A program made the translations under genes and the position numbers. Source: Treponema sp. (lineage in GTDB: Bacteria > Spirochaetota > Spirochaetia > Treponematales > Treponemataceae). Taken from it: DNA of 64,000 nucleotides. The notes below the pieces were generated by a model, which did not search any database, was not told the DNA's origin, and saw nothing but the letters and a program-made list of their open reading frames with translations. The stretch spans positions 1 through 64,000 of the forward strand of contig JAEDFM010000003.1 in the NCBI GenBank assembly GCA_016292805.1, in the 5' to 3' direction. Position 1 is the stretch's first letter, and each line of letters starts with the position of its first letter. Positions 16,578-24,214 of this stretch are shown here, in pieces.

Positions 16578-16616
16578 ACTATTCTATAATTAATTTACAC
16601 AATTACTTTAATTTAT

Positions 16617-17579
16617 TCAATTCAAGTTCAGCTTACTTCTAGGATCTTGTGCCTTTCCACCCTGTCTTATTTCAAAATGAAGATGATGTCCTGTAGCTTT
16701 TCCTGTATTTCCTACAAAACCAATAACATCACCTTTGCGTACAGACTTGTACTGGTCCACACAGATTGACTTAAGATGAGCATAGACGCTGGTGATTTTT
16801 CCTGTGTCATGAGTAAGAATTATGTAATTTCCAAATTCAGGATCATTCTCAATAGTATAGGCTACGGCACCATCTTTTATGGCATAAACCGGAGTCCCTT
16901 CAGGTGCGGCCAGATCTATTCCATTGTGATTTTTTGTTACCCCTGAGAATGGATTTTTGCGTTTTCCAAATTCTGAAGAAACCCAGAATGCTCCTTTATC
17001 GATTGGAAGCATCATAGAGGAGTCTAAGAAAAAGCCCCGTTCCGTGGAACTGAATCTTTTATTTTTAAGGAACACATAAGTGCGTCCATTTATAATCCAT
17101 TTTTTACCTTTCAGGGATTCAGGTTTATCAGCATAGTTTTCCTGCAGCAGAATTTCTATTCCGGTATTTCCTTTTTCCATGGGAATATAAATACCAGGAA
17201 CTGATGGTAAAATTAAAGTCTGGTTTAAAATTTTATCTTCGGCTGATTCCAGATGATTAAGGGTTGCCAGAGTGTCGTAGGGGATGTTACAGCGGGCGGC
17301 CAGACCTTGTAAGGTGAAGTTCTCTGTATTTTTATATATAAAGTATAAGTAGTCAGGTTCACGGCCTGAATTAAGATCTCTGTAATTGCTTTCTACTAAT
17401 TTTGAATATTCCTTAAAAGCGATTTCGTATGAAGAAAGACGAGGAATTTCCGGTAACTTTTCTAGATTTATAACCGGGATTTTTTGTTCAGAATATTCAG
17501 TCTCCTGTGCCTGGGCAAAAAGAAGTTCATGGGAGAATAATAGTACTGCTATAAAAAATATTTTTTGAATACTGTTCAT
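16617..17579 (-). CDS. LysM/M23 family metalloendopeptidase
   Basis: About 320 residues. The signal peptide (about 1-23) ends near FAQAQ. A LysM-type segment occurs around 100-150 (YKNTENFTLQGLAARCNIPY, then LNHLESAEDKILNQTLILP), and a C-terminal peptidase M23 domain at about 210-315 holds HxxxD as HNGIDLAAP and HxH as HLHFEIRQGG. Both zinc motifs are intact, so it should be an active peptidoglycan endopeptidase. The ATG at 17579 lies only a few bases after the ferredoxin terminator and has no Shine-Dalgarno sequence; a TTG two codons upstream is possible but inside the T tract. Confidence 0.93.
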   Translation of the reverse strand: MNSIQKIFFIAVLLFSHELLFAQAQETEYSEQKIPVINLEKLPEIPRLSSYEIAFKEYSKLVESNYRDLNSGREPDYLYFIYKNTENFTLQGLAARCNIPYDTLATLNHLESAEDKILNQTLILPSVPGIYIPMEKGNTGIEILLQENYADKPESLKGKKWIINGRTYVFLKNKRFSSTERGFFLDSSMMLPIDKGAFWVSSEFGKRKNPFSGVTKNHNGIDLAAPEGTPVYAIKDGAVAYTIENDPEFGNYIILTHDTGKITSVYAHLKSICVDQYKSVRKGDVIGFVGNTGKATGHHLHFEIRQGGKAQDPRSKLNLN

Positions 17580-17583
17580 AAGC

Positions 17584-17616
17584 AAAAAAAAACAGGTTCC
17601 TTGTAAGAACCTGTTT
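17584..17616 (-). terminator. Rho-independent terminator of the ferredoxin gene
   Basis: Minus strand: AACAGGTTC, TTACAA loop, GGAACCTGTT, then a long T tract. It sits between the ferredoxin stop and the M23 peptidase start codon. Confidence 0.85.
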
Positions 17617-17636
17617 ATAGATTATCAATTGTTGAA

Positions 17637-17807
17637 TTATTCTTCAACAATAGCTTCTGCTGGACATGATGCAGCACATGAACCACAACTGATACAAGCA
17701 CCAGCGTCGATTACACGAGCTCCGTCTTTTTCAGAGATAGCTCCAACTGGACAGTCACCTTCACAAGCTCCGCAGTTTACACATGCGTCTGTTACTTTAA
17801 ATGCCAT
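17637..17807 (-). CDS. 2[4Fe-4S] ferredoxin
   Basis: 56 residues, beginning MAFKVTDACVNCGACEGDC. Two CxxCxxCxxxCP cluster motifs are complete: C9-C12-C15-C19P and C38-C41-C44-C48P. This is the clostridial-type bacterial ferredoxin carrying two low-potential clusters, a soluble electron carrier for enzymes such as pyruvate:ferredoxin oxidoreductase. AGGAG lies 8-9 bases before the ATG, a good promoter lies upstream and a terminator downstream, so it is probably a highly expressed single gene. It is easily missed because of its size. It supports an anaerobic lifestyle. Confidence 0.97.
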   Translation of the reverse strand: MAFKVTDACVNCGACEGDCPVGAISEKDGARVIDAGACISCGSCAASCPAEAIVEE

Positions 17808-17838
17808 AATTATTGCTCCTTATAATTATTATGTATTA

Positions 17839-17867
17839 AATATACTTTATTCAGCCTAAATGGGCAA
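17839..17867 (-). promoter_or_regulatory. Promoter of the ferredoxin gene
   Basis: Minus strand: TTGCCC (17867-17862), 17-bp spacer, TATATT (17844-17839). Transcription would start near 17832, giving a leader of about 25 bases with AGGAG. Confidence 0.7.
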
Positions 17868-17877
17868 GTTATTTAAT

Positions 17878-17906
17878 TTGATTAAAAAACATGTATTAAG
17901 TATACT
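17878..17906 (+). promoter_or_regulatory. Promoter of deoC
   Basis: TTGATT at 17878-17883, 17-bp spacer, TATACT at 17901-17906. The leader of about 25 bases contains AGAAAGGA before ATG 17938. Confidence 0.7.
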
Positions 17907-17937
17907 TTAGTTAATATCGTATTTAGAAAGGAAAAGT

Positions 17938-18654
17938 ATGAACAAAAAAGAAATAGCATCTTATATTGATCACACACTTCTTACACCTACAGCTACAGTA
18001 AATCAGATAATTCAGTTATGTCAGGAAGCAGACCGCTATGGATTTGCTTCGGTTTGTGTTAATCCAATTTATGTTGGTGTTGCTGCAACTCAGCTTAAGG
18101 ATTCTGAAACTAAAGTTTGTACAGTTGTTGGTTTTCCATTAGGTGCAACTCCTTCTAAAATAAAAGCTTTGGAAGCACGAAATGCTGTTAAAAATGGTGC
18201 TGACGAAGTTGATATGGTAATTGACCTAGGTGCAGCTAAAGATGGCCGCTTTTCCGAAGTTTCAAAGGATATTGCCTGTGTAGTTCGGGGGGCAAAAATA
18301 ATGGGCGAAAGAATGAATAAAAAGGTTATTGTAAAAGTCATTCTTGAAACCTGTTATTTATCAGATTACGAAATTCAGACCTGTTGTCTTTGTGCAAAAA
18401 ATGCCGGTGCAGATTTTGTTAAGACTTCTACAGGCTTTGCCACACCAAAAGATATTAATGGTAATCCAATCCCAAACGGTGCAAATGTTCATCATGTTCA
18501 GCTTATGAGGAATACTGTTGGACCTGATATGGGAGTTAAAGCTTCTGGTGGTATTAGAACCAGTCGTCTTGCTGAAGAACTTATAGAAGCTGGAGCAAAC
18601 CGTCTGGGAACTTCCAGTGGAGTAGGAATTCTTCAAAACTGGAATGAAAAATAA
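17938..18654 (+). CDS. deoC: Deoxyribose-phosphate aldolase
   Basis: 238 residues, a TIM barrel of the usual length. Family marks include IDHTLLTP, VVGFPLGA, ADEVDMVID, the Schiff-base strand VKVILETCYL (Lys in VIVKVI), ADFVKTSTGFA with the catalytic Lys, and KASGGIRT. It cleaves 2-deoxyribose-5-phosphate to glyceraldehyde-3-phosphate and acetaldehyde in deoxynucleoside salvage. It stands alone with its own promoter and a strong terminator; no other deo genes are near. Confidence 0.97.
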   Translation: MNKKEIASYIDHTLLTPTATVNQIIQLCQEADRYGFASVCVNPIYVGVAATQLKDSETKVCTVVGFPLGATPSKIKALEARNAVKNGADEVDMVIDLGAAKDGRFSEVSKDIACVVRGAKIMGERMNKKVIVKVILETCYLSDYEIQTCCLCAKNAGADFVKTSTGFATPKDINGNPIPNGANVHHVQLMRNTVGPDMGVKASGGIRTSRLAEELIEAGANRLGTSSGVGILQNWNEK

Positions 18655-18668
18655 AATATTATGGTTAA

Positions 18669-18730
18669 ACAAATAAGGCTGTCCTTAAAGTTGAAATATT
18701 TTCAATAAAGGACAGCCTTATTTGTTTTTA
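18669..18730. terminator. Bidirectional terminator between deoC and greA
   Basis: A perfect 18-bp stem pairs ACAAATAAGGCTGTCCTT (18669-18686) with AAGGACAGCCTTATTTGT (18708-18725), followed by T5. The A-rich 5' side gives some terminator character for the minus-strand greA gene as well. Confidence 0.88.
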
Positions 18731-18766
18731 AACTGTACTCCCCAATTTAATGGAGAGTTATGAAAT

Positions 18767-21460
18767 CTAGAAGCTTGCTTTTTTGATTTCTTTTACAGTG
18801 TAGTTATATTTGTGTTCGTTGATTGTGAAAGTTGCTGTTTCTCCAGCTTTTCTGTTGAGTACAGCATTTCCAAATGGTGACATGTAAGAAATTACATTGT
18901 TATCTGGATCTGATTCCCATGGTCCAAGAATAGTGTAAGTTTCTTCTTTTCCAGAATCGTTGTCTGTTAATGTAACAACTGTTCCGAATGAAACCATAGA
19001 AGTTGTACTTGTTGTTGGGTCAAATACAACTGCGCGGTTAAGTTCAGACTGAAGCTGAGCCAACTGGAGGCTTAAGAAGTGCTGCTGTTCCTTAGCAGAT
19101 TTGTATTCCTGGTTTTCTTTCAAGTCGCCCTTAGCTTTAGCTTCTGCAACATCCTGTGCATTCTGTGGAATGTCAACTTTCTGGATTCGTTCAAGTTCAG
19201 CTTTCTTTTCTGCAAGTTTCTGAGCTGTAACAATCATACCCTTTGGCTGATCATCTTTTTCTTCAGATACACGGAACTTGAAGTCTGGATATTTATCAAG
19301 AATCTTAGAACGAGTCTGAGCTTTATAAGATGGGTCAATGTCTGCAATATCGTCAATCATTGTATACATTTTCTTAACAAGTGTTTCATCGCCAGAGAAC
19401 ATGTATGCATAAAGTGTTGATTCCTGGAAGAGGAGAGCAGTTGCATTCTTATTGATCTTCTTGTTGTCTGTAGAATTAACATGGTTGTTAATTTCACGGA
19501 ATGTAAGTTCAATAATGTTGATAAGAGTAATAAGCTGTTTTTCGTAAGAAACACCAGCGTTCTGGTACCATTCTTTGTCCTGACATTTTTCGAAGAAGAA
19601 AAGTACAGTTTCGCGGTAGTCTTTGTACTGATCAAAAGCTGTTTTTACAAGTTTCTGTACTTCGTCTGTATGTCCTTCATTAATAAGGAGAGTAAGCATA
19701 TCTTCTTTGAGTGCTGTTGGGAAAAGTCTGATGTACTGTTTGTCCCAGTCTGGAAGCATTCTGATAGCATTAAGGAAATCAGATCTTAAGTGAGTCTGTT
19801 TAGAATCTTTAAGGCTAAGATAGATTTCTCTTGGATCTTCAATTCTGTTGTAAAGATTAGCGAATGTATCTTTAGATGGAACTGCAAACTGTTTATCGAT
19901 TGCTGTAATGTTATTAACGATAAGCCATGATGTAATAACCTGTTCGTTAACTTTTGTGATGTTCTTAAGATAACCTGTAAAGTATGAGTACATTTCTGCA
20001 AAGAAGTCACTTGATTTATCTGTAAGGTCACTTTCAAAGAACTTCATAAGAATATCAACCCGTGCAAAGAACTGTTTCTGAGCTTTGAATTCGTTAGAAA
20101 GCTTTTCTTCAGCAGAAAGTTCGTGGTCGCGTACTGTGTACATGTTGATATCTGTTGGGCTTACACCAAACTGTGCATCAGATTCAAGAATCTTTTTAGC
20201 TGCAGAGTTCCAGGATGTCCATTCACCTGCAGTAAGAATACCTGGTACGAGTTCTGCCTTGATTTTTTTGAAGTCACAAAGATTGTCGTAACTCTTAATG
20301 ATTGTTTTAAGAGCCCAAACTTTATCTTTTTTAATCTTCTCTGCAAGTTCTGCCTTCTGTTTTGTTGCTTTAAGAACCCAAATGTGGTCCTTAGCAAGAG
20401 GTTTAAGGGCAGTTACAGCCATAGAAAGTTTCATTTCCTTAATTCCGGCTGCTTTACCAAAGTTGATTGTAAGAGTATCGTTAGCAAGCTTACGGATAAT
20501 ACCAACACCCCAGCTTCTGTGGAATACAAAGCATCCTTTATCAAAAGCGATGTGTTTTTCAAAGTCGTTGATAGCTTCGAAAACGTTACGGTAGTTAGCT
20601 GTAAGGTTTGAAGAACGGATATAATCTTCAAGGTGGCTGTGTCCTTCGTATTTACCGCGGAAACAGTCTACGATTTCTTTACGAGCCCATGTATCTTTTG
20701 GTTCAACTGTAAGATTCTGTTTAAGAATTTCAATGGCAATATCCCATTTTTTGTTGTCCTTGTACCATGTGTACAATTCCTGCATAAGGATAGTTGTCTT
20801 CATTTCGTTCATCTGTTTAGAGATTTTGCGACGAAGCATCTGGAAGAAGTCGATTTCTTCTGGAATGAACTGTACTAATTTAGACCAGATTTCTTTACAT
20901 GCATTATAATTGTTGGCAGCAATAAAGCGGAGAATTGCTTTTTTGTAGTAATCAACAGCTTTGTCCTGGTCGCCTTCTGATTCATAGTGTTCTGCAAGGA
21001 GTTTAGCTTTATCAGCTTCTGTAAAATCAGTTTTTACAAGAGTTTCATATAAATCCCATGCTTTAGGATTATTTTCTGCTTCGTAAGATGCAGCAAGTGT
21101 TCTTAAAGCAAAACGATTGTTAGGTTCATCAGCAAGAATGTTTTTACAAAGATATGTAACAACGTTTTCTTTGTGGTTTTTCTGGAAAATGTCTACAAGT
21201 GTTTCAAGAGAAGAGTAGTCCAAAGAATTATTCTTAAGATCAATAATTCCGCAGAAATAAAGGGCAATGATGCTGTCTTTTGAATGAGAAAGCTGTTCAT
21301 TACAGATATCATAAACTTCTTTTGTACATTTTTCTTCTTCAGCTTTTGTAACAAGTGCTGAAAGTTCACGAAGATTGTTTTCTGTGTAACTTCCGATTGC
21401 TGCTCTTGTCCATGTTTCTTCTTTCAGCATGTCCTGAATAGATTGAATTAATTCTGCCAT
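18767..21460 (-). CDS. greA: Giant GreA: TPR-like N-terminal region fused to transcription elongation factor GreA
   Basis: 897 residues against about 158 for ordinary GreA. The N-terminal part (1 to about 730) is alpha-helical with TPR-like stretches (AKLLAEHYESEGDQDKAVDY) and a small beta segment at about 300-370 with FVFHRSWGVGII. The last 160 residues are GreA proper: a coiled coil with the acidic tip GDLKENQEYKSAKEQQ (family GDLSENAEY; Asp and Glu position Mg2+ for transcript cleavage by backtracked RNA polymerase) and the FKBP-like domain ending YTVKEIKK. Such enlarged GreA proteins are known in treponemes and chlamydiae. The ribosome site is AGGAG. It follows the 311-residue TPR gene by 13 bp. 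Confidence 0.93.
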   Translation of the reverse strand: MAELIQSIQDMLKEETWTRAAIGSYTENNLRELSALVTKAEEEKCTKEVYDICNEQLSHSKDSIIALYFCGIIDLKNNSLDYSSLETLVDIFQKNHKENVVTYLCKNILADEPNNRFALRTLAASYEAENNPKAWDLYETLVKTDFTEADKAKLLAEHYESEGDQDKAVDYYKKAILRFIAANNYNACKEIWSKLVQFIPEEIDFFQMLRRKISKQMNEMKTTILMQELYTWYKDNKKWDIAIEILKQNLTVEPKDTWARKEIVDCFRGKYEGHSHLEDYIRSSNLTANYRNVFEAINDFEKHIAFDKGCFVFHRSWGVGIIRKLANDTLTINFGKAAGIKEMKLSMAVTALKPLAKDHIWVLKATKQKAELAEKIKKDKVWALKTIIKSYDNLCDFKKIKAELVPGILTAGEWTSWNSAAKKILESDAQFGVSPTDINMYTVRDHELSAEEKLSNEFKAQKQFFARVDILMKFFESDLTDKSSDFFAEMYSYFTGYLKNITKVNEQVITSWLIVNNITAIDKQFAVPSKDTFANLYNRIEDPREIYLSLKDSKQTHLRSDFLNAIRMLPDWDKQYIRLFPTALKEDMLTLLINEGHTDEVQKLVKTAFDQYKDYRETVLFFFEKCQDKEWYQNAGVSYEKQLITLINIIELTFREINNHVNSTDNKKINKNATALLFQESTLYAYMFSGDETLVKKMYTMIDDIADIDPSYKAQTRSKILDKYPDFKFRVSEEKDDQPKGMIVTAQKLAEKKAELERIQKVDIPQNAQDVAEAKAKGDLKENQEYKSAKEQQHFLSLQLAQLQSELNRAVVFDPTTSTTSMVSFGTVVTLTDNDSGKEETYTILGPWESDPDNNVISYMSPFGNAVLNRKAGETATFTINEHKYNYTVKEIKKASF

Positions 21461-21473
21461 TTAATAACTCCTT

Positions 21474-22409
21474 CTAGTTTGTGTAGGCTTCGTATATCTG
21501 TGAATCCAGAATTTTAATTTTTAATAATATTTCATTGATCTTAGGAACACTTTCGTGTGTAAGAACATAATGATCAATCAGCCAGAAATAACTGTTCAGA
21601 AGTTTTGGAACCAGGATTTCTTCGTTGCAGGAAGGATCCTTGTATTCGTTTTCCATCTGATAGATATTCTTTGCCAGTCTTGCAACTTCAAGAGAGCTTA
21701 AAGGTCTTTTGATGTTGAAGATGCCTCCAATTACGCCATAAACCGGAATCCAGTAAAGCAGCTGCTTGCCTGTATAACCTTTTTTATCCTGAATGTTCTT
21801 TACCAGACATTTTATAAGCTGGGAATCAAGGAAGTTCAGGTCTATGGCCTCTGGGTTTTGAAAAAAAGCTTCACGGAACAATACTTTTCCGATTCTGTCT
21901 TCTCCGCAAAGTGAGTAGCAGTCAGCCATTTCTGCCAGAACTGATGCCAGTCCTTCATGGGCATTGTTTGCCTCAATAAGACAGGTTCTGGCGTTTTCAA
22001 AATCACCAAGTTTCTTATAGCAGATACCAGTTCTGCGATACATTTCTGCTTTCTGAAGGGAATCTGAACAATCAAGCAGTTCCGAAAAACTGTTTAATGC
22101 ATTTGTAAAGAATCCTTTTTTTACCGCGTAAAATGCAGGTTCGTAAACCTTTGTTTCTCTGGTAATAAAATCTTTAAAAGATTTCCATTCGTTCAGAGTG
22201 TTTTCGCTGCGAACATAAGGGTCTGCAATCTGTTCAAGGCGCTTACGGGAATCAATCCAGAATACACAGCAGCGGTTTGTATAAATTACTTCTTCCGATT
22301 CGAGAGCCTGCTCAAAAAGAGTTGATGTAATTTTGTAAGCCTGTTCAGGCTGACCTAATCTTAAATAAAGAATAGCATCCTGAAGCTGAGATACAGTCTG
22401 TTCGTCCAT
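21474..22409 (-). CDS. TPR-containing hypothetical protein
   Basis: 311 residues, soluble, no signal peptide. Helical repeats of TPR type occur at about 10-45 (LYLRLGQPEQAYKITSTLFE) and 115-200 (MYRRTGICYKKLGDFENART, MADCYSLCGEDRIGKVLF). A hydrophobic patch LLYWIPVYGVIGGIF at about 222-236 is too short and polar-flanked for a confident membrane segment. It lies immediately upstream of greA in the same operon, so it may be part of the same transcription-linked complex; this is inference from position only. Confidence 0.75.
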   Translation of the reverse strand: MDEQTVSQLQDAILYLRLGQPEQAYKITSTLFEQALESEEVIYTNRCCVFWIDSRKRLEQIADPYVRSENTLNEWKSFKDFITRETKVYEPAFYAVKKGFFTNALNSFSELLDCSDSLQKAEMYRRTGICYKKLGDFENARTCLIEANNAHEGLASVLAEMADCYSLCGEDRIGKVLFREAFFQNPEAIDLNFLDSQLIKCLVKNIQDKKGYTGKQLLYWIPVYGVIGGIFNIKRPLSSLEVARLAKNIYQMENEYKDPSCNEEILVPKLLNSYFWLIDHYVLTHESVPKINEILLKIKILDSQIYEAYTN

Positions 22410-22424
22410 AACAACCTTATGTTA

Positions 22425-22454
22425 ATTTTATCTGAGATAAGCCTTTTTAGTCAA
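22425..22454 (-). promoter_or_regulatory. Promoter of the TPR-greA operon
   Basis: Minus strand: TTGACT (22454-22449), 18-bp spacer, TAAAAT (22430-22425), then a short leader with AAGG before ATG at 22409. Confidence 0.65.
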
Positions 22455-22559
22455 TAAAGATTATGCAATTTTAGTAAAATTGGAGCATAGTTTATATAAC
22501 TAAAAGATGTATATGTCAAGCAATTTTTTTTAAAGCTTTTCTGAAAAAATATCTTATTA

Positions 22560-22588
22560 TTGTAAAAACGTGAAAATTCTGTTAAAAT
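22560..22588 (+). promoter_or_regulatory. Promoter of rpe (near-leaderless)
   Basis: TTGTAA at 22560-22565, 17-bp spacer, TAAAAT at 22583-22588. ATG follows after nine bases (22598) with no Shine-Dalgarno sequence, predicting a leader of about 3 bases. Confidence 0.55.
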
Positions 22589-22597
22589 TAACCCCAA

Positions 22598-23230
22598 ATG
22601 AAAACACCAGCTTTAGCACCATCGCTGCTTTCTGCAGATTTTTCTGACTTAAATGCAGCTATTAAACAGATTGAAAATAATAAGGGAACTGTAGTTCATA
22701 TTGATGTTATGGACGGACAGTTTGTTCCAGAAATTACATACGGACAGCCTGTTGTACGAACAATTCGTAAACTGACACAACTTCCTTTTGATGTTCATCT
22801 TATGGTTGAACACCCTGAAAATCAGATTAATTCATTTATTGATGCAGGAGCAGATTGGGTAACATTCCATATCGAAGCAACTCCTCATGCTCACCGCCTT
22901 ATTCAGATGATTCATGAAAAAGGCAAAAAGGCAGGAATCGCACTTAATCCTGCAACACCAGTTTCTGCTTTACAGGAAATTCTTTCAGATGTTGATGTTG
23001 TTCTTGTAATGACTGTAAACCCTGGCTGGGGAGGACAGAAACTTATTCCATCATGTGTGGAAAAAATAAAAGAACTTAAGAAAATCCGTCAGGAAAAAGG
23101 ATACAATTATCTTATTTCTGTAGATGGCGGTGTAAATAATGATACTTTGCAGACTGTACTGGACGCAGGCGTAGATGTCTTTGTTTCCGGATCAGCCTTT
23201 TTTAATGGCAGCCTTAAGTGGCAGGAGTAG
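22598..23230 (+). CDS. rpe: Ribulose-phosphate 3-epimerase
   Basis: 210 residues, a TIM barrel of normal length. Motifs in order: LAPSLLSADF, HIDVMDGQFVPEITYGQPVV (metal His and Asp), DVHLMVEHPE, VTFHIEA, VLVMTVNPGWGGQ, ISVDGGV and DVFVSGSAFF (phosphate loop). It interconverts ribulose-5-phosphate and xylulose-5-phosphate in the pentose phosphate pathway. It is the first gene of a plus-strand run leading to recA; the next gene starts 9 bp after its stop. Confidence 0.97.
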   Translation: MKTPALAPSLLSADFSDLNAAIKQIENNKGTVVHIDVMDGQFVPEITYGQPVVRTIRKLTQLPFDVHLMVEHPENQINSFIDAGADWVTFHIEATPHAHRLIQMIHEKGKKAGIALNPATPVSALQEILSDVDVVLVMTVNPGWGGQKLIPSCVEKIKELKKIRQEKGYNYLISVDGGVNNDTLQTVLDAGVDVFVSGSAFFNGSLKWQE

Positions 23231-23239
23231 AGTAAGCTT

Positions 23240-24187
23240 ATGAGTACAAATGTATTGAAAAAAATAACTGCAGTTACAGCCGGAATTCTTTTTATGGGTG
23301 CCGTTTTAGCTGCAGATTCGGGAATGACTGCTTTTCAGGATGGATTAACTGCTTATTCAAAGGGACAGTGGGATTCTGCCGTATTCCTTTTGAAAAAAGC
23401 TGCAGGTTATCCAGAAAACTTTAATCCTGATACCTATTACATGCTTATTACTTCAGAAGTGTATGCAGGAGATAATCCTGAAGCTCTGGATGATTGTGAT
23501 ATCTTCCTGGAAAATTTTCCAGATTCACTTCTTAAGCCTAGAGTAGATTATCTTAAAGGCCGTATTCTTTACAGTCTTGGTGAATACGAAAAATCAATCA
23601 TTATTTTAAGCGATTTCTGCCATGAATATGATTCTGATGAAATGTATTCTTATGCGCTTTTCTATATTGGAGAAGCTTTGTATGCAGGTTACAGATATGA
23701 TGAAGCCAGCTCAATTTATGAACGGGTTGTAACAGATTTCCCAGAAGCACCAAAGGCTACTGCTGCCCAGTATCGTCTTGATTCAATTTCTCAGCGTTCT
23801 CGGGAAGAAAAGTTACTATACTTATTAAAACAGACTGGCGAAGAATATCTTTTTGCAAAAGAAGAATATGAAAAACAGCTTAGAATGTATAATTCTGAGT
23901 CTGTAGCTTCCACAAAACAGAAGCTTCTTGATGCACAGAGAAAAAATCAGGATCTGGAAGAAAAAATTCTGGAACTGGAAAATCAGTTGACTCAGATTCA
24001 ATCAGATTACGATGTTAAAAAACAGGAATATGAAGCAGCTTTAAAAGAAGCTCAGAATAAAAATAAGCCTATAGAAAGTGCTTTGGAAAAAACTTCTCCT
24101 GCCAGCGAAGATGATATTACTGTTCAGCAGCTTAAATTAAAGGCTGAACTTGTTAAATCCTTGCTCTATGGTCAGATGTCTGAGTAA
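23240..24187 (+). CDS. Periplasmic TPR/coiled-coil protein (YbgF/CpoB-like)
   Basis: 315 residues. Signal peptide about 1-25 (ITAVTAGILFMGAVLAAD). TPR repeats span about 30-190 (AFQDGLTAYSKGQWDSAVFL, YSYALFYIGEALYAGYRYDE, ASSIYERVVTDFPEAPKATA), the last like the YbgF/CpoB and BamD outer-membrane-associated TPR signature. A coiled coil follows (about 215-285). Probably a periplasmic scaffold linked to the outer membrane. It is co-transcribed with rpe and the next two genes. No firm orthologue name. Confidence 0.75.
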   Translation: MSTNVLKKITAVTAGILFMGAVLAADSGMTAFQDGLTAYSKGQWDSAVFLLKKAAGYPENFNPDTYYMLITSEVYAGDNPEALDDCDIFLENFPDSLLKPRVDYLKGRILYSLGEYEKSIIILSDFCHEYDSDEMYSYALFYIGEALYAGYRYDEASSIYERVVTDFPEAPKATAAQYRLDSISQRSREEKLLYLLKQTGEEYLFAKEEYEKQLRMYNSESVASTKQKLLDAQRKNQDLEEKILELENQLTQIQSDYDVKKQEYEAALKEAQNKNKPIESALEKTSPASEDDITVQQLKLKAELVKSLLYGQMSE

Positions 24188-24214
24188 AAGTCTTTACGGA
24201 AATTGAGGTATTGT

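Larger units (their letters stand above)
17831..17910. repeat. 20-bp direct repeat overlapping divergent promoters
   Basis: ATGTATTAAATATACTTTAT (17831-17850) and ATGTATTAAGTATACTTTAG (17891-17910) match at 18 of 20 positions. One copy contains the ferredoxin -10 (minus strand), the other the deoC -10 (plus strand). Confidence 0.7.

Noticed and set aside
17629..17859. Open frame on the plus strand across the ferredoxin gene
   Set aside because: It is the antisense of the 56-residue ferredoxin, whose cysteine motifs are unmistakable; no ribosome site supports the plus frame.
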